A stretch of 14,375 nt of DNA from Moraxella lacunata (GCF_002027545.1 NZ_MXAN01000045.1:1-14375), one strand, 5' to 3'. Numbered from the stretch's first letter, positions 1-8,020 are shown. The notes: a model not told the origin generated them from the letters alone. Numbers and translations: made by a program.

Positions 1-77
1 GTTAAGTTAGATGAATTACCGTTCCAAAAAACCTACCCAAATCTACCCAAAGGCAAATTTAGCGTTTTCTTCCTACT

Positions 78-302
78 TCATCGCTTGTTGCCCTTGCTAT
101 TTGGCGTAGGTCTTACATAAGCTCCATAGGCATTTTAAAATTGGGGATAGAACTCACCCGCCAAGGTTTTTGTTAAGATAAGTTTAAAATCTTATCCGCT
201 TTGTTTAAAATGTTGATACTGGCGTTGATGTCCCTATCGTGGTTTGTGTTGCAGTTGGGGCAAGTCCAGTTTCTAACAGATAAAGGTAATTCATCACCAA
301 AC
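78..302 (-). pseudogene. tnpB: tnpB 3' remnant (IS200/IS605 family), frameshifted and 5'-truncated
   Basis: Read on the minus strand, this stretch encodes the C-terminal zinc-ribbon end of a TnpB (OrfB) RNA-guided nuclease. The residues ELPLSVRNW are followed by [20 protein letters not shown], the typical second CxxC knuckle and the HDRD-N-A-NIL signature (about 190-290). The first CxxC knuckle, which should lie just before ELPLSVR, is missing, so homology breaks near 300. Downstream the zinc-ribbon frame hits TAA after KILNLS. The usual tail (NAYGAYVRPTPNSKGNKR, then stop at 78-80) continues in another frame that also has an in-frame stop. The gene is therefore dead. Sequence 1-77 is probably the 3' flank and element end, where full elements encode their guide (omega) RNA. 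Nearest intact relatives cannot be named without a search. Confidence 0.82.
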
Positions 303-307
303 TTCAT

Positions 308-607
308 CAATACAATGTCTTTTCGTGGGCGGATGACGGGGCAAAACAGCAGGGCAGGCTACACCCCTTGGAGCGACTACAAGATAATACTGGGCTGTCA
401 GGGGTCATCAATCATAAAGGCGATGTCATCATTCCTGCCTTGTACAAAGACATAGAGCTGTGGGATGAGTATGTCATCGTTACAACCGATGACGGTCAGT
501 ATGGCGTGCTGTCTTATGAGAACAAATGGCTCATCAAGCCCCAAGCTCATCGCCTAAAACCGATGAATTCGGGGGTGTATTTTGGTGGGTTGTCGTTTGG
601 GCTTTAA
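308..607 (+). pseudogene. WG-repeat protein, C-terminal remnant
   Basis: An open frame ending at TAA 605-607 encodes about 100 residues with the WG-repeat pattern. It reads GVINHKGDVIIPALYKDIE, then YVIVTTDDGQYGVLSYENKWLIKP, that is, a 'GVI..KG..VIPa.Y..I' unit followed by a 'G.YGVL...KW.I.P' unit. WG (beta-propeller-like) repeats occur in bacterial proteins of mostly unknown role. There is no credible start codon or ribosome site at the 5' end. The frame stays open upstream only into the tnpB remnant, so the N-terminal part is lost and the junction is near 303-310. It ends 20 bases before the chosen LysR start, so its body probably carries the promoter for that gene. Not expected to be functional; a short expressed fragment cannot be excluded. 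Confidence 0.65.
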
Positions 608-627
608 GGGTGTCTGTGGATGATGTT

Positions 628-1530
628 ATGATTGATGTTAGCGTGTCACAGCTTGGTGCCTTTATCCATCTTGCCAAAACAGGGGGCATGAGCCAGTCCG
701 CCCATGCGTTGGGTATCTCACAGCCGACCTTGTCTCGGCATATTGCCAGCTTAGAAAATATTCTTGGACAGGTGCTGATTGACCGCACGCACCGCCCGAT
801 GAGACTTACCGAAGCTGGCGAGTTTTTCTTTGAACACGTCCAAAAAAGCGTGGGCGAGCTTAACGAGCTTATCCTACTCACCCAAAAATTTGGCAAAACT
901 GCCCACAGTTTGACCATCGGCTTTGTGGCATCAGTTTTGTATGGGCGACTGCCCGAGATTATCGGCAAACTAAAACAACACCTGCCAAACCTTGACATTC
1001 GCCTGATTGAGATAAGCTCAAACGAGCAAATGCACGCCCTAAAAACAGGGCAGATTGATGTGGGCTTTGGGCGGTTTTTGTCGTCAGATGGGTTTATTTG
1101 CCAAACTTTTTTGACGGACGAAAAGCTCGTGGTTGCTTTGCCGATGACTCATGTGCTTGCCAAGCAGTCGCAAATCTCCCTAAAAACACTCGCCCAAGAG
1201 ACGCTTATTACCTATCATCGCACACCTTTGGTGGTGGGCGAAAAAACCCTTGACCCATTACTAAACATCTTTTATCAAAAAAACATCAGTCCCAAATCCA
1301 CCAAACACGCCCGAGACATCCAAATCGCCCTAGGACTGGTGTCAGCAGGCGAAGGCATGACATTTGTCCCTGAGAGCCTAAGTACCGTCCGCAGTCATCA
1401 AATCGCCTACCTGCCCCTAGCCGACCATGCCGTCTCGCCCATCTACCTTAACACACTCGCCACCACCCAACACCCCCACATATCAGCCCTGCTAAACGCC
1501 ATTCATGCCGTGTATGATGATAATTTGTAA
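628..1530 (+). CDS. LysR-type transcriptional regulator, CatM/BenM-like
   Basis: A 300-residue protein, full length for the LysR family. Residues about 7-65 form the winged helix-turn-helix (QLGAFIHLAKTGGMSQSAHA, then GISQPTLSRHIASLE, then RPMRLTEAGEFF). From about residue 90 the periplasmic-binding-like effector domain begins, with IGFVASVLYGRLPEII, LKTGQIDVGFGRF and IQIALGLVSAGEGMTFVPES. These are very close to my memory of the Acinetobacter CatM/BenM group, which sense muconate. I chose ATG 628 because it gives family length; GTG 610 is an alternative and ATG 526 would read through the WG remnant. The gene is codirectional with prpB, 400 bases upstream. It may control the methylcitrate genes in place of the GntR- or Fis-type PrpR seen elsewhere, but that link is inferred from position only. 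Confidence 0.9.
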   Translation: MIDVSVSQLGAFIHLAKTGGMSQSAHALGISQPTLSRHIASLENILGQVLIDRTHRPMRLTEAGEFFFEHVQKSVGELNELILLTQKFGKTAHSLTIGFVASVLYGRLPEIIGKLKQHLPNLDIRLIEISSNEQMHALKTGQIDVGFGRFLSSDGFICQTFLTDEKLVVALPMTHVLAKQSQISLKTLAQETLITYHRTPLVVGEKTLDPLLNIFYQKNISPKSTKHARDIQIALGLVSAGEGMTFVPESLSTVRSHQIAYLPLADHAVSPIYLNTLATTQHPHISALLNAIHAVYDDNL

Positions 1531-1618
1531 CAAAATATGTCAAAATAATAAGAATTATTCTTGATTTTACAAATAACTATGCAAAAAATTAATAAAACAG
1601 GTGTAGATTATGTGATTT

Positions 1619-1648
1619 TTGGCAGATAGTATGCAGTTTTTGTATAAT
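1619..1648 (+). promoter_or_regulatory. Predicted sigma70-type promoter for the prp locus
   Basis: TTGGCA (1619-1624, one mismatch to TTGACA) is followed after 18 bases by a perfect TATAAT (1643-1648) that is preceded by TG, giving an extended -10. Transcription would start near 1655 and leave a leader of about 275 bases that includes the whole MITE-like element. A weaker TATACT at 1721-1726 is the edge of that element and could be a second -10, but no good -35 accompanies it. Confidence 0.6.
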
Positions 1649-1720
1649 ATTAGTATTTTTAATATGATATTTTATAAAAATTAAAAAATATAAGATAAAG
1701 ACAAATGGATTTTTTGTAGT

Positions 1721-1874
1721 TATACTAATAGTCAAAGAACTTTGAAATTACCAAAATTTATGATATGTAGCGTAAGGACGTGCTGAGCACGTCCTTTGAT
1801 GATAGCAGTTTTTTGGGCGTGCTCAGCACGCCCCTACAAAGATTGTGGTAAATATCAAGTTTGTTGGGTGCATA
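1721..1874. repeat. MITE-like element, copy A, with two inverted palindromes
   Basis: The element is about 154 bases and has no coding content. Its ends are imperfect inverted repeats: TATAC... with ACTTTGAAATTACCA on the left, and on the right the complement of ACTTGATATTTACCA. Inside are two GC-rich hairpins in opposite orientation. The first, at 1774-1796, has 11-base arms AAGGACGTGCT around one base. The second, at 1815-1833, has 9-base arms GGGCGTGCT around one base, with flank CCCCTAC. The same architecture occurs at 10132-10278. Non-autonomous mobile DNA is the best reading; the mobilising transposase is not in the window. Confidence 0.65.
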
Positions 1875-1930
1875 ACGCCAACCATTCACTCACAGCCAGC
1901 TTTTTAGTTGAAATTTTAAGGATAAATGCC

Positions 1931-2809
1931 ATGAGTCTCCCATCCGCAGGTCTAACCTTCCGCCAAGCCGTCCAAGCCGAAAAACCCCTACAAGTCGTTG
2001 GCACGATTAACGCCAACCATGCCCTACTTGCCAAACGAGCAGGCTTTAAAGCCATTTATCTGTCAGGCGGTGGCGTGGCGGCAGGGTCGCTTGGCTTGCC
2101 TGATTTGGGCATTAGTAACCTTGACGATGTTTTGACCGATGTTCGCCGTATTACCGATGTGTGCGATTTACCGCTATTGGTGGATGCTGACACAGGGTTT
2201 GGGGCGAGTGCCTTTAACATGGCTCGCACGACCAAATCGCTCATCAAATTTGGGGCGGCAGCCATGCACATTGAAGACCAAGTCGGTGCCAAACGCTGTG
2301 GACACCGCCCAAACAAGGCAGTCGTTAGCACCGCAGAAATGGTGGATAGAATCAAAGCAGCGGTGGACGCTCGCACCGATGAGAACTTTGTCATCATGGC
2401 TCGCACCGATGCCCTTGCCGTAGAAGGCTTGGAATCCGCCATTGAGCGAGCGTGTGCCTATGTGGAAGCAGGGGCGGATATGCTGTTTCCAGAGGCGATT
2501 ACCGATTTGTCAATGTACAAACAATTTGCTGATGCGACAAATGTGCCGATTTTGGCGAACATTACCGAATTTGGTTCAACCCCACTTTATACCACCGATG
2601 AGCTGGCAAGTGTTGATGTGTCGCTGGCGTTGTATCCACTTTCGGCATTTCGGGCGATGAATAAGGCGGCGGAAACGGTTTATAATGCCCTACGCACGGA
2701 CGGCACACAAAAAAATGTCGTGGATATCATGCAAACCCGTTCAGAATTATACGAACGCATTAATTATCATCAATTTGAAGACTATTTGGATAATGCATTT
2801 AAGAAATAA
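1931..2809 (+). CDS. prpB: 2-methylisocitrate lyase
   Basis: The final step of the cytoplasmic methylcitrate cycle: cleavage of 2-methylisocitrate to pyruvate and succinate. The 292-residue protein has the usual length for PrpB, a member of the isocitrate lyase/PEP mutase superfamily. VDADTGFG at 84-91 supplies metal-binding acidic residues, and K121-R122-C123-G124-H125 is the catalytic loop signature. ATG 1931 follows AGGA at 1919-1922 and opens with the PrpB-like [13 protein letters not shown]. The earlier ATG at 1796 lies in the repeat element and would add 45 unrelated residues, so it was rejected. It is the first gene of the prpB-prpC-acnD-prpF set. Confidence 0.96.
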   Translation: MSLPSAGLTFRQAVQAEKPLQVVGTINANHALLAKRAGFKAIYLSGGGVAAGSLGLPDLGISNLDDVLTDVRRITDVCDLPLLVDADTGFGASAFNMARTTKSLIKFGAAAMHIEDQVGAKRCGHRPNKAVVSTAEMVDRIKAAVDARTDENFVIMARTDALAVEGLESAIERACAYVEAGADMLFPEAITDLSMYKQFADATNVPILANITEFGSTPLYTTDELASVDVSLALYPLSAFRAMNKAAETVYNALRTDGTQKNVVDIMQTRSELYERINYHQFEDYLDNAFKK

Positions 2810-2822
2810 ATATTTGAACTTA

Positions 2823-2939
2823 TTTAAATATCCCCATTAAGTTTTAAAAAGGATATTTAAAAAACGGATAATTACCAAAAAATAATTATCCCAAAACCGA
2901 TAATTTATTTAACCCTTTTTAGCCATTAAATAAATTATC
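2823..2939 (+). repeat. Three consecutive AT-rich stem-loops in the prpB-prpC spacer
   Basis: Three perfect inverted repeats fill most of the 161-base spacer. Stem 1: TTTAAATATCC (2823-2833) pairs with 2851-2861, loop 17. Stem 2: GGATAATTA (2866-2874) pairs with 2883-2891, loop 8. Stem 3: GATAATTTATTTAA (2899-2912) pairs with 2926-2939, loop 13. Stem 3 ends 31 bases before the prpC start. The arms share GATA-TTA-type motifs, which suggests duplication. Stem 3 has no following U-run, so this is not an obvious terminator. An intercistronic stability or processing element, or an operator array, is possible. Confidence 0.7.
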
Positions 2940-2970
2940 ATTTCCCATTAAGGACAAAAGGAACACTGCT

Positions 2971-4131
2971 ATGAGTGAACAAACCCTACCCAAAATTGAC
3001 GGCTTTAAGCCCAAAAAATCAGTCGCCCTAAGCGGACAAATTGCAGGTAATACCGCCCTTTGTACCGTTGGTAAATCGGGCAATGATTTGCATTATCGTG
3101 GTTATGATATTTTGGATTTGGCAAATAACTGCGAATATGAAGAAATCGCTCATCTTTTAATTCACGGACATTTGCCAAACCGCTATGAGTTAATTGCCTA
3201 CAAGCAAAAATTAAAATCAATGCGAGGACTCCCAATTCGGGTCATTGAAGTATTAGAAAGTTTGCCTGCTCATACACACCCAATGGATGTTTTGCGGACG
3301 GGCGTTTCAATGCTGGGCTGTGTATTTCCAGAGCGAGAAAGTATGCCAACCAGTGAAGCCCGTGATATTGCTGATAAATTATTGGCGTCTCTTGGTTCTA
3401 TTCTTTTGTATTGGTATCAATATAGCCACAATGGCAAACGCATTAGCGTGGAGAGTGAAGAAGATTCTATTGGCGGACATTTCTTGCATTTATTGCACGG
3501 CGAGCGACCTGATGAATACCACAGAAAGGCGATGCATATTAGCCTAATCTTATATGCCGAGCACGAATTTAATGCGTCCACATTTACTAGTCGAGTCATT
3601 GCAGGAACAGGCTCGGATATGTATTCTTGTATTTGCGGAGCGATTGGGGCGTTAAAAGGCTCGAAACACGGCGGAGCCAATGAAGTCGCTTATGACATTC
3701 AAAAACGCTATCGCACACCTGATGAAGCCGAAGCCGATATTAAAGAACGCATTGCCAAAAAAGAAATTATCATTGGTTTTGGACACCCTGTTTATACCAC
3801 AGGCGACCCACGAAATGAAGTGATTAAACAAGTCGCCAAAGATTTAAGTGAAGAAACAGGCGATATGCGACTCTTTGACATTGCCGAGCGATTAGAATCG
3901 GTAATGTGGGACGAGAAAAAAATGTTCCCGAATTTGGATTGGTTCTCGGCGGTGTCTTATCAAAAAATGGGCGTGCCTACCGCAATGTTTACCCCATTAT
4001 TTGTAATGGCTCGCACCGCAGGTTGGTCAGCCCATATCTTGGAGCAACGCGCGGACGGTAAAATTATCCGCCCAAGTGCCAATTATACAGGCCCTGAGAA
4101 TTTAAAATTTGTGCCGATGAATGAGCGGTAA
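2971..4131 (+). CDS. prpC: 2-methylcitrate synthase
   Basis: Condenses propionyl-CoA with oxaloacetate to 2-methylcitrate, the entry step of the cycle. The 386-residue length is typical of the short citrate synthase/PrpC type and much shorter than GltA. Catalytic residues are visible: H233 in SKHGGANE, H272 in GFGHPVY and D323 in [18 protein letters not shown] near residue 350 is the usual CoA/oxaloacetate-side motif. ATG 2971 follows AAGGA about ten bases upstream. A plain citrate synthase is the alternative, but length, sequence style and position next to prpB favour PrpC. A terminator-like hairpin starts 9 bases after the stop, which is unusual in the middle of a prp operon. Confidence 0.94.
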   Translation: MSEQTLPKIDGFKPKKSVALSGQIAGNTALCTVGKSGNDLHYRGYDILDLANNCEYEEIAHLLIHGHLPNRYELIAYKQKLKSMRGLPIRVIEVLESLPAHTHPMDVLRTGVSMLGCVFPERESMPTSEARDIADKLLASLGSILLYWYQYSHNGKRISVESEEDSIGGHFLHLLHGERPDEYHRKAMHISLILYAEHEFNASTFTSRVIAGTGSDMYSCICGAIGALKGSKHGGANEVAYDIQKRYRTPDEAEADIKERIAKKEIIIGFGHPVYTTGDPRNEVIKQVAKDLSEETGDMRLFDIAERLESVMWDEKKMFPNLDWFSAVSYQKMGVPTAMFTPLFVMARTAGWSAHILEQRADGKIIRPSANYTGPENLKFVPMNER

Positions 4132-4139
4132 TTAAATAA

Positions 4140-4182
4140 AACAAGGGCATATTTTTAATTGGGAAAATGTGCCTTTGTTTTT
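4140..4182 (+). terminator. Intrinsic terminator after prpC
   Basis: A 16-base stem (4140-4155 with 4164-4179; 14 Watson-Crick pairs plus two G-U) encloses an 8-base loop. The T-rich stretch TTGTTTTT at 4175-4182 provides the U-run. It lies between prpC and the AbiTii-like gene and should at least reduce read-through into that gene and acnD. Confidence 0.7.
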
Positions 4183-4208
4183 AAGATTTTGCATTAAGGT
4201 GATTTTTT

Positions 4209-5381
4209 ATGAACAAAAAAGAAATGGCTCTTGAATTATTGGGCGAAGTATTAAATGAATTAGATAAGCCAAATGGCAAAGTTGCTATTTCTGTACAGAA
4301 ACTATCAAGAGCAACAGAATTGCTTGATGAAAAAGAGTTATTGGCTTGGACTAAGATTCAGTTGGCTGACCCAGAGTATATATTACCATTACAAAAACTC
4401 TTTGTAAGTGTTAATGAGCTACAAGAAAATGGTGTTGTAAATTTAAATTATGAAAACCCAAAAGTAAAAGTTATTTTAGACCCAATTATATCATTAAATA
4501 TCAGTACAAAAGACTTAAATAAATTTTATCAATTTAAATCTGTTGAGTCATCTGGTGGTTTAAATTCGATTGGTTTTATAGAGCAAAAAATAGATATACT
4601 TGCAAAAAGTAAAAAAGGTAATGACCAAACATACTATATTACTAATTTACAAGAACATCTGGAATATATAAAAGTTTATACTTATAAAATTGCTACAAAA
4701 TTATTTAATCAGCTCAAATTTGAAGGTACAACACAATCTAGTTTTGATATTCTAAGAATAGCAGTAGATGACAAATTACTAGATATAAATCCAGAAATTG
4801 CTGAACAGTTGATGATTGCTTTTAAAAATTCCACTTCAAATAACAAAGAAGAATTATCCCAAGTTCTTACAACTTGTCGTAGATTACTAGAAAAATTAGC
4901 TGATACGCTATATCCAGCAACTGATGAAGTCATTAACGGTAGAACTTTTAAACCAAATCAATACATTAACCGATTATGGCGTTTTATGGATATAAATATC
5001 CAATCGGATAGCAACAAGGATTTAGCAAAGGCACATATAGACCTTTTGGGTTCTTGGTTGCAAAAATCCTACGCCTTAACTTGCAAGGGTGTTCATTCTG
5101 ATGTTTCTCAATTAGAAACAACTAAAACAGTTTTTCATATCTATTTATTATTGGCGGATATTTTGGAATTTATCCAACCAAATGCTAGACAGGAAAAAAT
5201 ATCTATCAACCAAGCCAGTTTAGATGAATTGGAAGCTGTATTAGGGGTATCAAGAAAAGTTGCAAAAGAAATCATTAAAGCGAGAGTAAAATTAGGAAGT
5301 CTTTCAGAAAAGGGCTTTTCAGAAATTGAAGGCATTGGTTCAAAAGTATTGAATATTGCCAAAGAAAATTTTATTTTTTAA
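4209..5381 (+). CDS. AbiTii-like protein with C-terminal helix-hairpin-helix domain
   Basis: A 390-residue soluble protein inserted between prpC and acnD. Residues about 5-60 resemble the AbiTii domain (LLGEVLNELD..., then LLDEKELLAWTKIQLADPEY). The centre carries C223-RRLLEKLADTLYPA, YINRLWRFMD, KGVHSDVSQLE (about 293-303) and YLLLADILEF, a combination I recall in AbiTii-containing proteins. Residues 331-390 form a ComEA-like pair of helix-hairpin-helix motifs (INQASLDELEAVLGVS, then IEGIGSKVLNIAKENF), which normally bind DNA non-specifically. The start has the ribosome site AAGGTGA at 4196-4202. The DNA is strikingly AT-rich compared with acnD, suggesting transfer. AbiTii proteins are linked to abortive infection, so a phage-defence or DNA-stress role is inferred. 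No catalytic nuclease motif is visible. The spacer to acnD is only 45 bases. Confidence 0.72.
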   Translation: MNKKEMALELLGEVLNELDKPNGKVAISVQKLSRATELLDEKELLAWTKIQLADPEYILPLQKLFVSVNELQENGVVNLNYENPKVKVILDPIISLNISTKDLNKFYQFKSVESSGGLNSIGFIEQKIDILAKSKKGNDQTYYITNLQEHLEYIKVYTYKIATKLFNQLKFEGTTQSSFDILRIAVDDKLLDINPEIAEQLMIAFKNSTSNNKEELSQVLTTCRRLLEKLADTLYPATDEVINGRTFKPNQYINRLWRFMDINIQSDSNKDLAKAHIDLLGSWLQKSYALTCKGVHSDVSQLETTKTVFHIYLLLADILEFIQPNARQEKISINQASLDELEAVLGVSRKVAKEIIKARVKLGSLSEKGFSEIEGIGSKVLNIAKENFIF

Positions 5382-5426
5382 TATGTTAATAGCTTTTTTC
5401 ACAGCCAAAGAAAAGGAAACTTAGCA

Positions 5427-8012
5427 ATGAAAAACTACCGCAAACCTCTACCAAACACCGAGCTACATTATTATGATGTAGAACAAGCGATTAACGACAT
5501 TCGCCCCAATGCCTATGAACGCTTGCCCTACACCGCCAAAGTGCTTGCCGAACAGCTGGTTCGTCATTCACACGATGACCCAAAATTAGGCGAGTATTTG
5601 GCACAACTTATTGATAATAAACAAGAATTAGACTTTGCTTGGTATCCTTGTCGGGTGGTGTGCCACGACATTTTGGGGCAAACCGCCCTTGTGGATTTGG
5701 CAGGGCTACGAGATGCGATTGCCAAAGCAGGGGGCGACCCGTCCAAAGTCAATCCTGTGGTGCAAACTCAGCTGATTGTTGACCACTCGCTTGCGGTGGA
5801 ACACGGGGGCGATGACCCTGACGCCTTTGCCAAAAACCGTGCCATTGAAGACCGCCGAAACGATGACCGTTTTGACTTTATCAACTGGACAAAAACCGCC
5901 TTTAAAAATGTCGATGTGATTCCTGCTGGCAACGGCATTATGCACCAAATCAACTTAGAGAAAATGTCGCCTGTGGTGCAAATCAAAGACGGCATTGCAT
6001 TTCCTGACACCTGTGTTGGCACGGACAGCCATACGCCGCATACGGACGCATTGGGTGTGATTTCGGTGGGCGTGGGCGGTCTGGAAGCCGAATGCGTAAT
6101 GCTTGGACAGCCGTCAATGATGCGTACGCCTGACATTGTGGGCGTGCATTTGACGGGTAAACGCCAAGCAGGGATTACAGCGACCGACATTGTCTTGGCA
6201 TTGACCGAGTTTTTACGAGCCGAGCGAGTGGTTGGGGCTTATCTTGAATTTTTTGGCGAAGGGGCGGACAGTCTGTCGGTGGGCGACAGAGCGACCATTG
6301 CCAATATGACCCCTGAATATGGGGCAACCGCAGGGCTATTTTATATTGACCAAAACACGCTAGATTATCTCACCTTGACAGGGCGAGAGCCAAGCCAAGT
6401 CAAATTGGTGGAACAATATGCCAAAACCGTTGGGCTGTGGGCGGATAAAATGACAAAGGCGGTCTATCCACGCGTTTTGCAATTTGATTTATCAAAGGTA
6501 ACTCGTAATATCGCAGGTCCATCTAACCCACACGCACGCGTGGCAACGGCAGATTTAAAGGCAAAAGGCATTGCAGGAGTGGTAGAAAATCGCACAGACG
6601 GACTAATGCCTGACGGGGCGGTGATTATCGCAGCGATTACAAGCTGTACCAATACTTCCAACCCAAGAAACACCGTTGCCGCAGGATTATTGGCGAAAAA
6701 GGCAAATGAACTTGGGCTTGTTCGTAAACCTTGGGTCAAATCGTCCTTTGCCCCTGGTTCTAAGGTTGCTCGCCTTTATTTAATCGAGGCAGGATTATTG
6801 TCCGAGCTTGAAAAATTGGGCTTTGGCATTGTTGCTTATGCCTGCACCACTTGTAATGGTATGAGCGGTGCATTACGACCAGAGATTGAACAAGAAATCA
6901 TCGACCGAGATTTGTACGCCACAGCCGTCTTGTCGGGCAATCGCAACTTTGACGGACGCATTCACCCACAAGCAAAACAAGCGTTTTTGGCAAGTCCGCC
7001 CTTAGTCGTGGCGTATGCGATTGCGGGGACGATTCGTTTTGACATTGAAAATGACCCATTGGGCTATCACAATGGCGAGCCGATTTATCTAAAAGACATT
7101 TATCCAAGCGATGATGAAATTGATGACATTGTGGCAAAATGCGTGAGACCTGAGCAATTTCGTGAAATTTATATCCCAATGTTTGATTTGGATAAATCAC
7201 AAAAAGCAAGCAGTCCGCTTTACACTTGGCGTGAACAATCCACTTATATCCGCCGTCCGCCTTATTGGGAAGGGGCATTGGCGAAAGAATGCCAATTACA
7301 AAACTTACGACCGCTTGCCATTTTGCCTGATAATATCACCACCGACCATTTATCGCCGTCCAATGCCATTGTCAAAAATTCGGCGGCGGGCGAATATCTT
7401 GCCAAAATGGGCGTGCCAGAAGAAGATTTTAACAGCTATGCCACGCACAGGGGCGACCATTTGACCGCACAACGGGCGACTTTGGCAAATCCCAAACTCT
7501 TTAATGAAATGGTGCGAAACGAAGACGGCACGGTGCGTCAAGGCTCTTGGGCTCGCATTGAACCAGACGGTACGGTTGTGCGAATGTGGGAAGCAATTGA
7601 GACCTATATGGAGCGGGGTCAGCCTTTAATCATCATTGCAGGGGCGGACTATGGGCAAGGGTCAAGCCGAGACTGGGCGGCAAAAGGCGTGCGACTGGCA
7701 GGCGTGGAAGTGATTGTCGCAGAAGGCTTTGAACGCATTCATCGCACCAACCTTGTGGGAATGGGCGTGTTGCCACTACAATTTATAAACGGTCAAAATC
7801 GCCATACGCTAAAATTGGACGGTACGGAAATTTATGCGATTAAGGGCGATATTTCGGCTCGCTGTACTTTGGATTTGGTCATTCAAAGACAAAATGGCGA
7901 GACCGAAACCGTGCCTGTATTATGTCGCCTTGATAGTGATAGCGATGTTAAAACTTATAAGGCGGGGGGTGTGTTAAGGGAGTTTGCGGGGAGGTTTTTG
8001 GATAAAAAATAA
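5427..8012 (+). CDS. acnD: 2-methylcitrate dehydratase, Fe/S-dependent (AcnD)
   Basis: An aconitase-superfamily enzyme that dehydrates 2-methylcitrate to a 2-methylaconitate isomer; it replaces PrpD and requires PrpF. The 861-residue length fits AcnD/AcnA-type enzymes. The [4Fe-4S] ligands are C407 in ITSCTNTSNP and the pair C473/C476 in ACTTCNGMSG. Substrate-site motifs include CVGTDSHTPHTDALG (about 197-211) and, in the C-terminal swivel domain, ADYGQGSSRDWAAKG. ATG 5427 follows AAGGAAA. Separation from the AcnA aconitase rests on the prpB-prpC-acnD-prpF context and overall sequence style. The upstream neighbour is the AbiTii-like gene rather than prpC. A dedicated promoter was not seen in the 45-base gap. 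Confidence 0.95.
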   Translation: MKNYRKPLPNTELHYYDVEQAINDIRPNAYERLPYTAKVLAEQLVRHSHDDPKLGEYLAQLIDNKQELDFAWYPCRVVCHDILGQTALVDLAGLRDAIAKAGGDPSKVNPVVQTQLIVDHSLAVEHGGDDPDAFAKNRAIEDRRNDDRFDFINWTKTAFKNVDVIPAGNGIMHQINLEKMSPVVQIKDGIAFPDTCVGTDSHTPHTDALGVISVGVGGLEAECVMLGQPSMMRTPDIVGVHLTGKRQAGITATDIVLALTEFLRAERVVGAYLEFFGEGADSLSVGDRATIANMTPEYGATAGLFYIDQNTLDYLTLTGREPSQVKLVEQYAKTVGLWADKMTKAVYPRVLQFDLSKVTRNIAGPSNPHARVATADLKAKGIAGVVENRTDGLMPDGAVIIAAITSCTNTSNPRNTVAAGLLAKKANELGLVRKPWVKSSFAPGSKVARLYLIEAGLLSELEKLGFGIVAYACTTCNGMSGALRPEIEQEIIDRDLYATAVLSGNRNFDGRIHPQAKQAFLASPPLVVAYAIAGTIRFDIENDPLGYHNGEPIYLKDIYPSDDEIDDIVAKCVRPEQFREIYIPMFDLDKSQKASSPLYTWREQSTYIRRPPYWEGALAKECQLQNLRPLAILPDNITTDHLSPSNAIVKNSAAGEYLAKMGVPEEDFNSYATHRGDHLTAQRATLANPKLFNEMVRNEDGTVRQGSWARIEPDGTVVRMWEAIETYMERGQPLIIIAGADYGQGSSRDWAAKGVRLAGVEVIVAEGFERIHRTNLVGMGVLPLQFINGQNRHTLKLDGTEIYAIKGDISARCTLDLVIQRQNGETETVPVLCRLDSDSDVKTYKAGGVLREFAGRFLDKK

Positions 8013-8020
8013 ACTTCCAT

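Larger units (their letters stand above)
1531..1930 (+). other. 400-base intergenic region upstream of prpB
   Basis: There is no credible gene here. The first part is strongly AT-rich and holds a small palindrome AAGAAT-t-ATTCTT at 1550-1562, too weak for a confident lysR terminator. It also holds the promoter at 1619-1648, then many short AT-rich inverted repeats (about 1645-1695) that could bind a LysR or other regulator. The second part is the MITE-like element 1721-1874. The prpB ribosome site AGGA follows at 1919-1922. No ATAC-N7-GTAT box of the CatM/BenM type was found; GTAT-N7-GTAT at 1642-1656 is the nearest thing. Confidence 0.6.

Noticed and set aside
201..455. 84-residue open frame at the left end
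   Set aside because: It runs across the tnpB/WG junction in the wrong frame for both and has no recognisable features.
526..627. LysR gene starting at ATG 526
   Set aside because: This would overlap the WG-repeat remnant in another frame and add about 34 residues before the normal LysR N-terminus.
534..998. 154-residue minus-strand open frame opposite the LysR gene
   Set aside because: It is the antisense shadow of a clear LysR coding region.
1721..1874. CRISPR-like array from the repeated palindromes
   Set aside because: Only two units per site, in opposite orientation, with no regular spacers and no cas genes in the window.
1796..1930. Longer prpB reading frame starting at ATG 1796
   Set aside because: The extension lies in the MITE-like element and has no PrpB similarity; ATG 1931 has a good ribosome site and the family N-terminus.
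5382..5426. Dedicated promoter for acnD in the gap after the AbiTii-like gene
   Set aside because: The 45 bases contain a T-run and a ribosome site but no -35/-10 pair that I would defend.
5768..6190. 140-residue minus-strand open frame opposite acnD
   Set aside because: It is the antisense shadow of conserved AcnD sequence; composition follows the sense codons.
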